DNA of 64,000 nt from Flavobacteriaceae bacterium (GTDB lineage Bacteria > Bacteroidota > Bacteroidia > Flavobacteriales > Flavobacteriaceae). The stretch lies in NCBI GenBank assembly GCA_026988355.1, contig JALSLK010000071.1, forward strand, positions 62,001 to 126,000, read 5' to 3'. A program made the position numbers and the translations under genes. Shown here piece by piece: positions 8,054-16,591 of the stretch; the first letter of the stretch is position 1, and each line of letters opens with the position of its first letter. The notes under the pieces are model-generated. The model did no database searches and was not told the origin of the DNA. It saw nothing but the letters and a program-made list of their open reading frames with translations.

Positions 8054-10252
8054 TTACTTAATATACTTTTCAAAAAGTTCTTCAAAGTTTTTATTAGATG
8101 GTCTTGTAAAATTAACATCAATCAGTTTTCCTTTTTTATCTATTAATATAAACCTTGGAATAGAACTAATATCATAATTAGATGCAAATTTTCTTGCATC
8201 TTTTAAATGTAAATGCAAAACGGACTTTCCTTTATCTTTTACTTCTGGCAACCATGTATTATATAGTTTATCTGAACTAACTGAAATAAAAACCACTTCT
8301 TCTTTTTTATACTTTAGAGCTTGTTTTTCAAAATAAGGGGATTCATATAAACAAGGGGCACACCAAGTTGCCCAAACATCAATGAATACAACCTTACCTT
8401 TAAAATCTATTAATTGGTGCTCTTTTTTATTTTTATCTAATGCGATAAAATTGGGTGCAATCATTCCTTTTGACAATCTATTTATATTAAAATGCTTTTT
8501 TAAAAGTAACTCTCTATAAGATTTCTTACTAATTGAATTAATGTATCTTTTATTTAATGAGTCTCTTAACTCCTTATTACCTGCTTCTTTTATACTTTTA
8601 TTAAGCTGTTGAAACATCAATCTATCTTTAAACATGCCTTTTTCTAAATTAGAGATAGCATCAAAACATTTTTCATCTTTACTAAGTTCTCTTTTATCTT
8701 TCTTAATTAACTCATCCATTGTATACTCAAAATATTTATTATCTGAAAGCATACTAATATCTGTTGCTATTAAACTGGTATTTAACTCCTTAATTTTGTC
8801 TGCTACAACATATTTTATATCTGGATATAGCGATTTTCTTATTTTTTTATATCTATTCCAATAATTAATATATTTTAAATTTATTCTTTTATTTTCTCTA
8901 TTAATAAAATCTTCTCTAGGTATAATATTATCTATTGTTCTATTACTTTTAAGTTTCATTAATTCTATTTGCCATTTTTCATAAATCATTTTCATATAAA
9001 AGTTAGCATCTTTTATGTCAATATTATTACTTAAATAAGAATCTATCTTATCATATCTAAAACGTCTAAGTGAGTTTTTTTTATTTTCGGCAATTCTATT
9101 TCCCGTTATTTTTAATTCCTCTTTTTTTCCAAACAATTTATATGTAATAAATAAGCTATCCTTACCACCAAAAAATACAGCGGTTTTTTGATATGATTCA
9201 AAATTAATTTGATAATAATCTGGAATTATTTTTTTTTTAATCTCATGGTGAAATTTACCGTCCACAACATCAATTTTAGCAATAGTGTCTAAGGTACCTA
9301 TCTCGTGAATTGAAATAGTTATAATGTTTTTATCTGTCTCAACTATACCGTTAATTATAGTTTTATTGTGCTTTTTTTGGTGTTTAGGCTTAATAACTAT
9401 AGTAATTAAAAGACCTGTAATTAAGAGTACTACAATGAGTTTTATTAATTTTATTTTAGGATTTACAAATGCTGTTAAAAATGTTTTAAAACGATACCAA
9501 TTAAAACCAATATATAATAATCCAATAGCAATTAGTATACTTAAAATATCTGTATATGTAAAAAAATTGCCTAATTCACTTCCTCTTGGATAATCTGAAA
9601 TTTGATTTAACATTGTATATGGATACCAAAATAAATACGCTTTATATTTACTAAGAAGAACTGGTAAAAGCATCATTAAAAAACCTATTAAAATTGGCCA
9701 AATAAAACTTTTTATTTTTACTGAGATTACGTATTGAATAGCTGATATTGATAAACTTAGAATAAAAATTTTAATTCCAATTTTTAAAAATATTCCAAAT
9801 TGAAATTCTTTTACTAAGTAAGGCGAAACGTCAATAATATAAGGAGAAATTGCACTTAACAAAACTCCTAGCAATATAAAAGTCGAAATTGCAATAAGAT
9901 TAGAAATCAAAAGCAATAAAAATTTTGAAAAATAAATTGCTTTTTTTGATGTTGGTTGTGTTTCCATCAAATTCCATCCTTTATTTTTATGGTCTATCTG
10001 TGTAATCTTACTTGCGACAAGTATTATTAATAGCGGAAAGAAAAAACCTAAAAAAGGAGATAATACATTGGATAAATCTTTAGAATATAAATTTTCAGGT
10101 ATGCCAATTTTATCTACCTCAGCATTCATATACATTCTAGATATTAAGTACATTATAGGTATAAAAGCGCCAATAATAATACTTAATACAATAATGCCTG
10201 ATTTCTTTTTCTTTATAAATTCAACCTTTAAGGTTTTAAAAAAATATTTCAT
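8054..10252 (-). CDS. ABC-2 type permease fused to a periplasmic TlpA-like thioredoxin domain
   Basis: A 732-residue fusion. Residues 1-290 form an ABC-2 permease resembling lantibiotic-immunity permeases (MutE/EpiE type), with hydrophobic segments near 18-37, 66-82, 110-134, 154-176, 182-200, 233-250 and a seventh at 268-287. Six is usual; the extra one would put the C-terminus in the periplasm. Residues about 298-390 resemble DUF4369, which precedes many Bacteroidota TlpA proteins; a helical linker follows to about 585. Then comes a thioredoxin fold with active site WCAPC (Cys631, Cys634) and cis-proline 699 (SSIPRF). It lies 7 bases downstream of its ATPase gene. The domains are clear; the joint role is unknown, with redox-linked export or peptide immunity as possibilities. 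Confidence 0.87.
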   Translation of the reverse strand: MKYFFKTLKVEFIKKKKSGIIVLSIIIGAFIPIMYLISRMYMNAEVDKIGIPENLYSKDLSNVLSPFLGFFFPLLIILVASKITQIDHKNKGWNLMETQPTSKKAIYFSKFLLLLISNLIAISTFILLGVLLSAISPYIIDVSPYLVKEFQFGIFLKIGIKIFILSLSISAIQYVISVKIKSFIWPILIGFLMMLLPVLLSKYKAYLFWYPYTMLNQISDYPRGSELGNFFTYTDILSILIAIGLLYIGFNWYRFKTFLTAFVNPKIKLIKLIVVLLITGLLITIVIKPKHQKKHNKTIINGIVETDKNIITISIHEIGTLDTIAKIDVVDGKFHHEIKKKIIPDYYQINFESYQKTAVFFGGKDSLFITYKLFGKKEELKITGNRIAENKKNSLRRFRYDKIDSYLSNNIDIKDANFYMKMIYEKWQIELMKLKSNRTIDNIIPREDFINRENKRINLKYINYWNRYKKIRKSLYPDIKYVVADKIKELNTSLIATDISMLSDNKYFEYTMDELIKKDKRELSKDEKCFDAISNLEKGMFKDRLMFQQLNKSIKEAGNKELRDSLNKRYINSISKKSYRELLLKKHFNINRLSKGMIAPNFIALDKNKKEHQLIDFKGKVVFIDVWATWCAPCLYESPYFEKQALKYKKEEVVFISVSSDKLYNTWLPEVKDKGKSVLHLHLKDARKFASNYDISSIPRFILIDKKGKLIDVNFTRPSNKNFEELFEKYIK

Positions 10253-10259
10253 ACTTTTA

Positions 10260-11156
10260 TTATTTAGTCAAGTTTAAAAACCATTCTTCTAGATTATCTT
10301 CTACGCTCAATTCGTATATAGGAATATCATGTTGCACTAAGAATTTGGCTAATAAAGGTATTTCGTCTTCACTATCTAAATTAACAACAAATTTATTTTC
10401 CTTAATCCATTCAATCGAATTATATTTGTCTTTTAATAATTCCTTTTTAGCTGTACTATTTTTTGTTGTAATATTTAATTTATACTTACTTTCTCTATCA
10501 GATAATTCTTGAATTGTTCCTTCAAATTGAATTTCTCCCTTATTAATTATACCGATATGTGTACACATTTTTTCAATCTCATCTAATAAATGACTCGATA
10601 TAAATATTGTTGTTCCTTTCTCTTGATTTAATTTTACTAATAACTCTCTAATATCATTAATTCCTGAAGGGTCCAAACCATTTACTGGCTCATCTAGAAG
10701 TAACAATTCTGGATCTCCAAGCAATGTCATTGCTATCGCAAGACGCTGCTTCATACCAAGTGAATATCTTTTCACTTTTTGATTCCCATTTTTACGCAAT
10801 CCAACAATTTCTAGAACTTCAAGTATTTTAGTTTCTGGAATATTTTTTAATGTTGTTACACAACGAAGGTTATCAATTCCACTTAAATGAAGATACAAAG
10901 CAGGAGATTCTACTAAGGCTCCAATTTTACTAAACACATTTGGTATTTGTTTTTTTAAAGGCTTTTCAAAAAGCGAAATACCTTCTTTATTGTAAGGTAT
11001 AATTCCTGTAATTAATTGCATTACTGTAGATTTACCTGCGCCATTGGGACCTATAAATCCATATATTGAGCCTTTCGGCACATTAATAGATAAATTTTTT
11101 AGTACATCCGTTTTAGCAGAATATCCAAACGATACATTATCGAGTTTAATTAGCAT
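10260..11156 (-). CDS. ABC transporter ATP-binding protein (bacitracin/lantibiotic-resistance type)
   Basis: The 298-residue ATPase partner of the fused permease. Walker A GPNGAGKS is at 36-43, signature YSLGMKQRL at 131-139, Walker B with Asp155-Glu156, and a switch histidine in ISSHLLDE. The C-terminal 80 residues form the small extra domain common in BcrA-like ATPases. It is the first gene of a two-gene unit; the stop is followed after 7 bases by the permease-thioredoxin start, so the two are surely co-expressed. It should sit at the inner face of the cytoplasmic membrane as a dimer. No two-component system or precursor peptide lies alongside, so the substrate cannot be named. Confidence 0.93.
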   Translation of the reverse strand: MLIKLDNVSFGYSAKTDVLKNLSINVPKGSIYGFIGPNGAGKSTVMQLITGIIPYNKEGISLFEKPLKKQIPNVFSKIGALVESPALYLHLSGIDNLRCVTTLKNIPETKILEVLEIVGLRKNGNQKVKRYSLGMKQRLAIAMTLLGDPELLLLDEPVNGLDPSGINDIRELLVKLNQEKGTTIFISSHLLDEIEKMCTHIGIINKGEIQFEGTIQELSDRESKYKLNITTKNSTAKKELLKDKYNSIEWIKENKFVVNLDSEDEIPLLAKFLVQHDIPIYELSVEDNLEEWFLNLTK

Positions 11157-11252
11157 TTTTAGTAGTTTAAAATGCTAAAATAGGATAAAAAATATTAAAT
11201 CGTATTAAATTATTTTCTAAAAAGCAATCCGATATATACTCTATCTTAAACT

Positions 11253-13139
11253 CTAATACGCTCTAGATTTATTCCCTTCATAATAATTCACAAATGCTTT
11301 ATTGACAAATTTTGCTCCTCCAATAGTTGGATATTCTCCTGTAAAATACCAATCTCCTTTATGGTTTGGTATTGCTTTATGCAAATTATCTATGCCTTGA
11401 TAAATAATTTCTACTTTGGCTTTTATTACTGTATCTGTTAATAACTCTGCTATTTTATTGGAAATTTCCTCTGCTGTAAATGGTTGGTATATTTCTTTCA
11501 CAAAATTTTCTGTTTTATCGGTTTGTGATTTACACTTTTGATATACAGTTTCTATAATTTGTTCTTTATTTGTTTCTTTTAATAAAGAAATTGCTGCTTT
11601 AAATGCTATAAAATCGCCTAATCTAGCCATGTCTATTCCATAACAATCTGGATATCTAATTTGTGGCGCAGAGGATACTATTACTATTTTTTTAGGGTTT
11701 AGTCGATCTAATATTCTTAAAATACTTTGTTTTAATGTAGTTCCTCTTACTATACTATCGTCTATTATCACTAAATTATCTGTTGGTTTCACTACACCAT
11801 ACGTAACGTCATAAACGTGTGCTACTAAATCGTCTCTGCTATCGTCGCTTGCTATAAATGTTCGTAATTTTGCATCTTTAATTGCTATTTTTTCAATTCT
11901 TGGTCTCTCTGCCAATAATTTGGTTAAATCTTCTGCCGAAATATTTTTATCTCCATTTAATATGACGTCGGTTTTTCTTTTATTTAGATAAGACTCTGCT
12001 TCTTCTACCATTCCAAAAAAGGAGGTTTCTGCTGTATTTGGTATGTATGAAAAAACGGTATTTGTTATGTCGTTATTTATAGATTTTAATATTCTTGGAA
12101 ATATTAATTTTCCCAATTTTTTACGTTCTTGATAGATATCTGCATCACTTCCTCTAGAAAAATAAATTCGCTCAAAAGAACATGCTTTTTTTTCTAATAC
12201 TTCATTTACTTTTTCGACACTTACATTTCCATTCTTTTTGATTATTAGTGCATGTGCTGGTTCTAATTCTTTAACTGCTTCTATATCTACATTAAAAACG
12301 GTTTGTATTACTGGTCTTTCACTAGCTACTACAATTACTTCATTGTCTTTATAATAAAATGCTGGTCTTATTCCTGCTGGATCTCTAAGTACAAATGCAT
12401 CGCCATGTCCTAATAATCCTGTCATTGCATAACCTCCATCCCAATTTTTAGATGCTCTTTGTAAGATTCTTTTTATATTTAATTCTTGCTCTATAATTGG
12501 TGATGCCTCTTTTTTTGTTATCCCTTTTTCTTTGCATTTTTGATAAATATCTTGTACTTCGTCATCTAAAAAATGACCGATTTTTTCCATAATAGTAACC
12601 GTATCCGTATTTTCTTTTGGATGTTGTCCCAACTCTATTAATTCTTCTAATAATTCGGCAGAATTGGTCATGTTAAAATTACCTGCCATGATTAGATTTT
12701 TATGTCGCCAATTACTTTGTCTTAAAAATGGATGTACATTTTCTATGCTATTTCTTCCAAATGTTCCATAACGTACATGTCCTAAAAATACATTACCTAC
12801 GTATGGCATATTTTGAACTTGCCATTCTACATCATCTTTTTTATCTGGATTTTCTTTTAAAATTCCGTTAATACGATTGTTTATTTGTTTAAATATATCT
12901 TGAATTGGTTTTTGTTGATTGGATCGTACTCTACTAATATAACGTGTTCCTGGCTTTACATCTAATTTTACACTTGCAAAACCTGCTCCATCTTGACCTC
13001 TATTGTGTTGTTTTTCTAACAACAAATACATTTTTTGTATGCCATAAAAAGATGTTCCATACTTTTTTTTGTAGAATTCTAGTGGTTTTAGCAATCTAAC
13101 CATTGCTATTCCACATTCGTGTTTTAATGAATCACTCAT
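11253..13139 (-). CDS. Amidophosphoribosyltransferase, long form (PurF-like)
   Basis: A 628-residue class II glutamine amidotransferase joined to a phosphoribosyltransferase domain. Cys9 in KHECGIA is the expected nucleophile once the first eight residues are removed or displaced, and GHVRYGTFG (120-128) is the glutaminase loop. VIIDDSIVRGTT (457-468) is the PRPP-binding motif. PurF makes phosphoribosylamine from PRPP and glutamine, the first purine step. Ordinary PurF is about 470-510 residues; this version has extra segments and may be the second, longer paralogue found in Bacteroidota rather than the housekeeping enzyme. It lies 35 bases downstream of a PfkB kinase gene, with a -7 box close to its own start. 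Confidence 0.85.
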   Translation of the reverse strand: MSDSLKHECGIAMVRLLKPLEFYKKKYGTSFYGIQKMYLLLEKQHNRGQDGAGFASVKLDVKPGTRYISRVRSNQQKPIQDIFKQINNRINGILKENPDKKDDVEWQVQNMPYVGNVFLGHVRYGTFGRNSIENVHPFLRQSNWRHKNLIMAGNFNMTNSAELLEELIELGQHPKENTDTVTIMEKIGHFLDDEVQDIYQKCKEKGITKKEASPIIEQELNIKRILQRASKNWDGGYAMTGLLGHGDAFVLRDPAGIRPAFYYKDNEVIVVASERPVIQTVFNVDIEAVKELEPAHALIIKKNGNVSVEKVNEVLEKKACSFERIYFSRGSDADIYQERKKLGKLIFPRILKSINNDITNTVFSYIPNTAETSFFGMVEEAESYLNKRKTDVILNGDKNISAEDLTKLLAERPRIEKIAIKDAKLRTFIASDDSRDDLVAHVYDVTYGVVKPTDNLVIIDDSIVRGTTLKQSILRILDRLNPKKIVIVSSAPQIRYPDCYGIDMARLGDFIAFKAAISLLKETNKEQIIETVYQKCKSQTDKTENFVKEIYQPFTAEEISNKIAELLTDTVIKAKVEIIYQGIDNLHKAIPNHKGDWYFTGEYPTIGGAKFVNKAFVNYYEGNKSRAY

Positions 13140-13148
13140 AGTACTTTA

Positions 13149-13156
13149 CAAATATA
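13149..13156 (-). promoter_or_regulatory. -7 box next to the start of the PurF-like gene
   Basis: On the minus strand this reads TATATTTG, a perfect TAnnTTTG. Only 9 bases separate it from the ATG at 13139, so a transcript from it would have a leader of a few bases. No clear -33 element was found; read-through from the kinase gene is also likely. Confidence 0.4.
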
Positions 13157-13174
13157 GATGAAATTATTTTGCCT

Positions 13175-14101
13175 TTAATCTAGCTCAATGTCAAACTGTG
13201 TTAAATTTTTAAATTGTTGTAATCTATTTTTTATTTCTTTCTGCGTCAAGTTTTCCATACGCTCAGTTCCAAAACGCTCCACACAGAATGAGGCTAAATT
13301 AGAACCATAAATTACGGCATTTTTCATGTTCTCAAACGAAATATTACCTGTCTTTGCCAAATAACCTGTAAATCCTCCTGCAAAGGTATCTCCTGCTCCT
13401 GTTGGATCAAATACTGCTGCTAATGGCAATGCTGGCGCGTAAAACATTTGTCCTTCGCTAAATAGTAAAGCACCGTGTTCTCCCTTTTTTATTACCACAT
13501 ATTTTGGTCCCATTTTGTGAATTACTTTCGCTGCATTTACTAGGGAATATTCGCCACTTAATTGTCTTGCTTCTTCGTCATTAATGGTTATTACATCAAT
13601 TTTTTTTATTACTGCTTTTAAATCCTCTAAAGCTATATTCATCCAAAAATCCATTGTATCTAAAACGATTAACTTTGGTCTTTTTGTCATTTGTTTAATA
13701 ACACTCATTTGCACTGCTGGATGTAAATTTCCTAACATTACAATGCTACTATCTTTAAATTCTTCTGGAACTACTGGTTTAAAATGCTCTAATACATTTA
13801 ATTCTGTAATTAAAGTATCTCTAGAATTCATATCGTTATGATATTTTCCTGACCAAAAAAATGTTTTTCCTTCTTTTATAATTTCTATTCCAGAGGTATC
13901 GATATTTTTAGCATTTAATAGGTCTAAATACTCTTGTGGAAAATCGCCTCCTACTACAGATACTATTCCAGATTTTATTCCAAAAGTAGAAGCTGACAAT
14001 CCAATATACGTTCCTGCTCCTCCTAATATTTTATCTGTTTTCCCGAAAGGGGTTTCTATTGCATCAAATGCTACTGTTCCAACTATTAATAACTTGCTCA
14101 T
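13175..14101 (-). CDS. PfkB family carbohydrate/nucleoside kinase
   Basis: A 308-residue ribokinase-fold kinase. The N-terminal glycine motif GGAGTYIG (27-34) and the signature DPTGAGDTF (232-240) with catalytic Asp238 are intact, so it should phosphorylate a sugar or nucleoside with ATP in the cytosol. The substrate cannot be read from sequence; adenosine- and ribokinase-like specificities are both possible. Its position directly upstream of the PurF-like gene suggests a link to ribose-phosphate or purine metabolism (inference). It diverges from sufE, and the two share an abutting pair of -7 boxes at 14142-14157. Confidence 0.88.
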   Translation of the reverse strand: MSKLLIVGTVAFDAIETPFGKTDKILGGAGTYIGLSASTFGIKSGIVSVVGGDFPQEYLDLLNAKNIDTSGIEIIKEGKTFFWSGKYHNDMNSRDTLITELNVLEHFKPVVPEEFKDSSIVMLGNLHPAVQMSVIKQMTKRPKLIVLDTMDFWMNIALEDLKAVIKKIDVITINDEEARQLSGEYSLVNAAKVIHKMGPKYVVIKKGEHGALLFSEGQMFYAPALPLAAVFDPTGAGDTFAGGFTGYLAKTGNISFENMKNAVIYGSNLASFCVERFGTERMENLTQKEIKNRLQQFKNLTQFDIELD

Positions 14102-14117
14102 TTTTTATCCTTTTGTC

Positions 14118-14157
14118 TTTGGTCTTTAATCTTTAGTCTTGTACTTTTGCAAAAATA
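14118..14157. promoter_or_regulatory. Back-to-back promoters of sufE (+) and the PfkB gene (-)
   Basis: For the plus strand, TTTG (14118-14121), 20 bases, then TACTTTTG (14142-14149) make a consensus promoter 18 bases before sufE. Immediately next, CAAAAATA (14150-14157) reads TATTTTTG on the minus strand, a -7 box for the kinase gene with a leader of about 45 bases. The two boxes touch without overlap, so polymerases would compete. Confidence 0.55.
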
Positions 14158-14167
14158 AGTTTTCTAA

Positions 14168-14578
14168 ATGACTATAAAAGAATTACAAGAAGAAATTATT
14201 GACGAATTTTCTATGTTTGACGACTGGATGGAACGCTACGAATACATCATTGAACTCGGGAAATCTCTACCTATTATTGACAAACAATATAAAACGGAGG
14301 ATAATTTAATTGTTGGTTGCCAGTCTAAAGTTTGGCTCCATGCCGAAATAAAAGACGATAAAGTAATCTATACTAGCGATAGTGATGCTATTTTAACCAA
14401 AGGTATTATTGCTTTGCTATTGCGTGTTTTTTCTAACCAATCTAGTAAAACTATTTTAAATACGGATACTGATTTTATTGATGAAATTGGTTTAAAAGAG
14501 CACCTTTCTCCTACTCGTGCTAATGGTTTGGTGTCGATGATTAAAAAGATTAAATTATATGCTTTGGCTTTTTCTTAG
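14168..14578 (+). CDS. sufE: SufE family cysteine desulfuration protein
   Basis: A 136-residue SufE. It accepts persulfide sulfur from a SufS-type desulfurase on the conserved Cys51 in LIVGCQSKVWL and passes it on for Fe-S cluster assembly in the cytosol. Length and the SufE core (helical N-terminus, Cys loop, LPLL-like helix ending in SPTRANGL) are complete. The suf operon itself is not in the window; this gene stands alone between the divergent PfkB gene and a 500-base spacer. Confidence 0.92.
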   Translation: MTIKELQEEIIDEFSMFDDWMERYEYIIELGKSLPIIDKQYKTEDNLIVGCQSKVWLHAEIKDDKVIYTSDSDAILTKGIIALLLRVFSNQSSKTILNTDTDFIDEIGLKEHLSPTRANGLVSMIKKIKLYALAFS

Positions 14579-15078
14579 TAATCTGTATTCTGCGATATAA
14601 CACACGCAACAAATACATCTTTCGTATTCCTCTTTATCTTATATTAACTATCTGTTGATTCTCTTCTGCTTTTTTCCTTTACTGTATCGCATAAATAATC
14701 GAAAGTTTTCTTTCTTCCTACAATTTTATCTTTTTATTTTGTTCCTATTGGTAGGTGATAGTGCATATTTTTTCATTGCATAAATGTATTTAGAATACAA
14801 GTATACGACAAAATTATCGTACAAATTACTACAAAGGTTAAAATATATCTTTTTACATTATTCCTTTTTTATTGCATTACATTAAAATCTATATTCTATG
14901 ATAAAATATAAGATTTAATCTTATATTTGCTCTCTAAAATAAACGTAAAAGGGGAAATTTTACTTTTTTTAGCGCATAACATCATTCCTATTTTAACATT
15001 TTAATGTTTAAAATACTAGGGTATATTTGCTATAAAAATACTTATTCACTCCTTACATATTGCTTAAACCCTATTTAA
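14579..15078. other. Intergenic region, 500 bases
   Basis: Very AT-rich, with no coding frame I can support. It contains a 21-base near-perfect palindrome at 14907-14927 (ATATAAGA/TCTTATAT arms) overlapping a TATATTTG box at 14922-14929, and a second TATATTTG box at 15022-15029 that best fits the downstream surface-protein gene. Confidence 0.5.
15022..15029 (+). promoter_or_regulatory. -7 box for the repeat-built surface protein gene
   Basis: TATATTTG is a perfect TAnnTTTG box 49 bases before the ATG at 15079. No convincing TTG is visible near -33. An identical box at 14922-14929 is an alternative or second promoter. Confidence 0.45.
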
Positions 15079-16488
15079 ATGAAAAAAATATTTATTATCG
15101 CAATACTATTAAGTGCTTCCATTCAAGCGCAAGTTGGTATTGGCACAACAACACCTAACACCTCTGCAGAACTAGATATTCATTCTACCACAAGAGGTCT
15201 TTTAATTCCTAAACTTACAACTGTACAACGAAATGCAATAGTTTCGCCTGCAACTGGTTTACAAATTTACAATACAAACTCCTTATGTGTTGAGCAATAC
15301 AATGGTACAACTTGGGATTGTGTTGGTACAGAAGCTGCTAAAAAAACAGAGCCGTGGTTTGGTAGCGACAATAATCAGGCTGCTACATCAAATACAGAAA
15401 ATATGTATGTTATGGGCAATGTTGGTATTGGCATCAATCCGCCTGTTGGTGTTTTACACATTAAAACAATAGATGCTGGCGAGAACACTCCTAACGATGC
15501 CGCTTCTCTAATTATTGGTAATGTTACTGGACAACATACTGAATTTGACAACAATGAAATAAGTGCGATGGTTGGTAATCAAAATAAAGGGGAATTCTTT
15601 TTAGCCGCAGGTACAATATGGTTTTCTACTTGGGATACTACCGATTTAATTTCTAAAAAAAGAATGCAAATTATTGAAAATGGTAATGTTGGTATTGGTA
15701 CAAATGCACCTAACTCTTCTCTAGATCTCTTTCATAGAGTTCAACTAGATAGAGGCTTAGGCGCTTCGACTAATGGTGCTGATTTTTGGACGAGTAATAA
15801 TGGTGTTTATGTATCGGAAGATGATTTATATATTAATTCTAATGCTGATGGCGATGGTAACGGTAATATTTATTTTGGTTCGGATACAGAAACTAGCAAT
15901 GCGCAAAACCATCTAACAATAAAAAATAATGGCTCTATTGGTATTGGTACAAAAAATCCTGTTGGGATTCTACATATTAGAAACGCTAGAGATGCTGGTG
16001 CGAATACTGCTGGTGATGGTGCTGCTTTGGTTATTGGAGATGTAAATAACATTCACTTAGAAATTGACAATAATGAAATTGTAGCAATGGACGGTAATAA
16101 TGATAATGGTTCTTTATATTTTAAAGGTACACAAATGGTTTTTAGTACTTGGAATACAGCTTCAACTTCATCTACTAGAAAGGTTACTTTAATTAACAAT
16201 GGCAACTTAGGCGTTGGCGAAGCTTCTCCTACAGAAAAACTCCATGTAAAAGGTAAAATAAGAGTTACTAATCTAAGTGGTTTTAATGCTACGGATAAAA
16301 TTGTTACTGTCGATGCTAATGGCGTTTTGCATAAATCAAATTCTACAAGTGCTAGAACTGCGAATCTTATCGCTAAAGTAGAAAAACAAGATAAAGTAAT
16401 TCAAAATCTTTTACAAGAAAATAAAGAGATTAAAAATGAATTAAAACTAATAAAGCAACTAATTAAAGATAAATTATTCAAAAAATAA
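15079..16488 (+). CDS. Secreted repeat protein with C-terminal coiled coil (tail-fibre-like surface protein)
   Basis: A 469-residue protein with a signal peptide (cleavage after SIQA, residue 17-18). It carries several copies of a short motif, GIGT-x-x-P followed by a LxI strand, as in fibre-like trimeric surface proteins of Bacteroidota. Two larger units of about 90 residues (starting GIGINPPVGVLHIK and GIGTKNPVGILHIR) are clear tandem relatives, each with FDNNE/IDNNE and FSTW landmarks. The last 45 residues are a predicted coiled coil. There is no T9SS tail and no S74 chaperone motif. The function is unknown; a surface filament or adhesin is inferred. A strong terminator follows. Confidence 0.72.
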   Translation: MKKIFIIAILLSASIQAQVGIGTTTPNTSAELDIHSTTRGLLIPKLTTVQRNAIVSPATGLQIYNTNSLCVEQYNGTTWDCVGTEAAKKTEPWFGSDNNQAATSNTENMYVMGNVGIGINPPVGVLHIKTIDAGENTPNDAASLIIGNVTGQHTEFDNNEISAMVGNQNKGEFFLAAGTIWFSTWDTTDLISKKRMQIIENGNVGIGTNAPNSSLDLFHRVQLDRGLGASTNGADFWTSNNGVYVSEDDLYINSNADGDGNGNIYFGSDTETSNAQNHLTIKNNGSIGIGTKNPVGILHIRNARDAGANTAGDGAALVIGDVNNIHLEIDNNEIVAMDGNNDNGSLYFKGTQMVFSTWNTASTSSTRKVTLINNGNLGVGEASPTEKLHVKGKIRVTNLSGFNATDKIVTVDANGVLHKSNSTSARTANLIAKVEKQDKVIQNLLQENKEIKNELKLIKQLIKDKLFKK

Positions 16489-16510
16489 AGGAATATAAGG
16501 TTTTTGTACT

Positions 16511-16547
16511 AAAAAATCCTTCAAATTAAATTTGAAGGATTTTTTTT
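16511..16547. terminator. Bidirectional Rho-independent terminator
   Basis: A 16-bp stem (AAAAAATCCTTCAAAT with its complement) around a 3-base loop, flanked by A and T runs on either side. It serves the surface-protein gene on the plus strand and ahcY on the minus strand. Confidence 0.85.
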
Positions 16548-16591
16548 ATGCAATAAAATCATTTTAATAAAACAACTTTTCGTATCCTATT

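Noticed and set aside
15079-16488. Prophage tail-fibre gene
   Set aside because: No phage gene is nearby, and the protein has a secretion signal and no S74 intramolecular chaperone.
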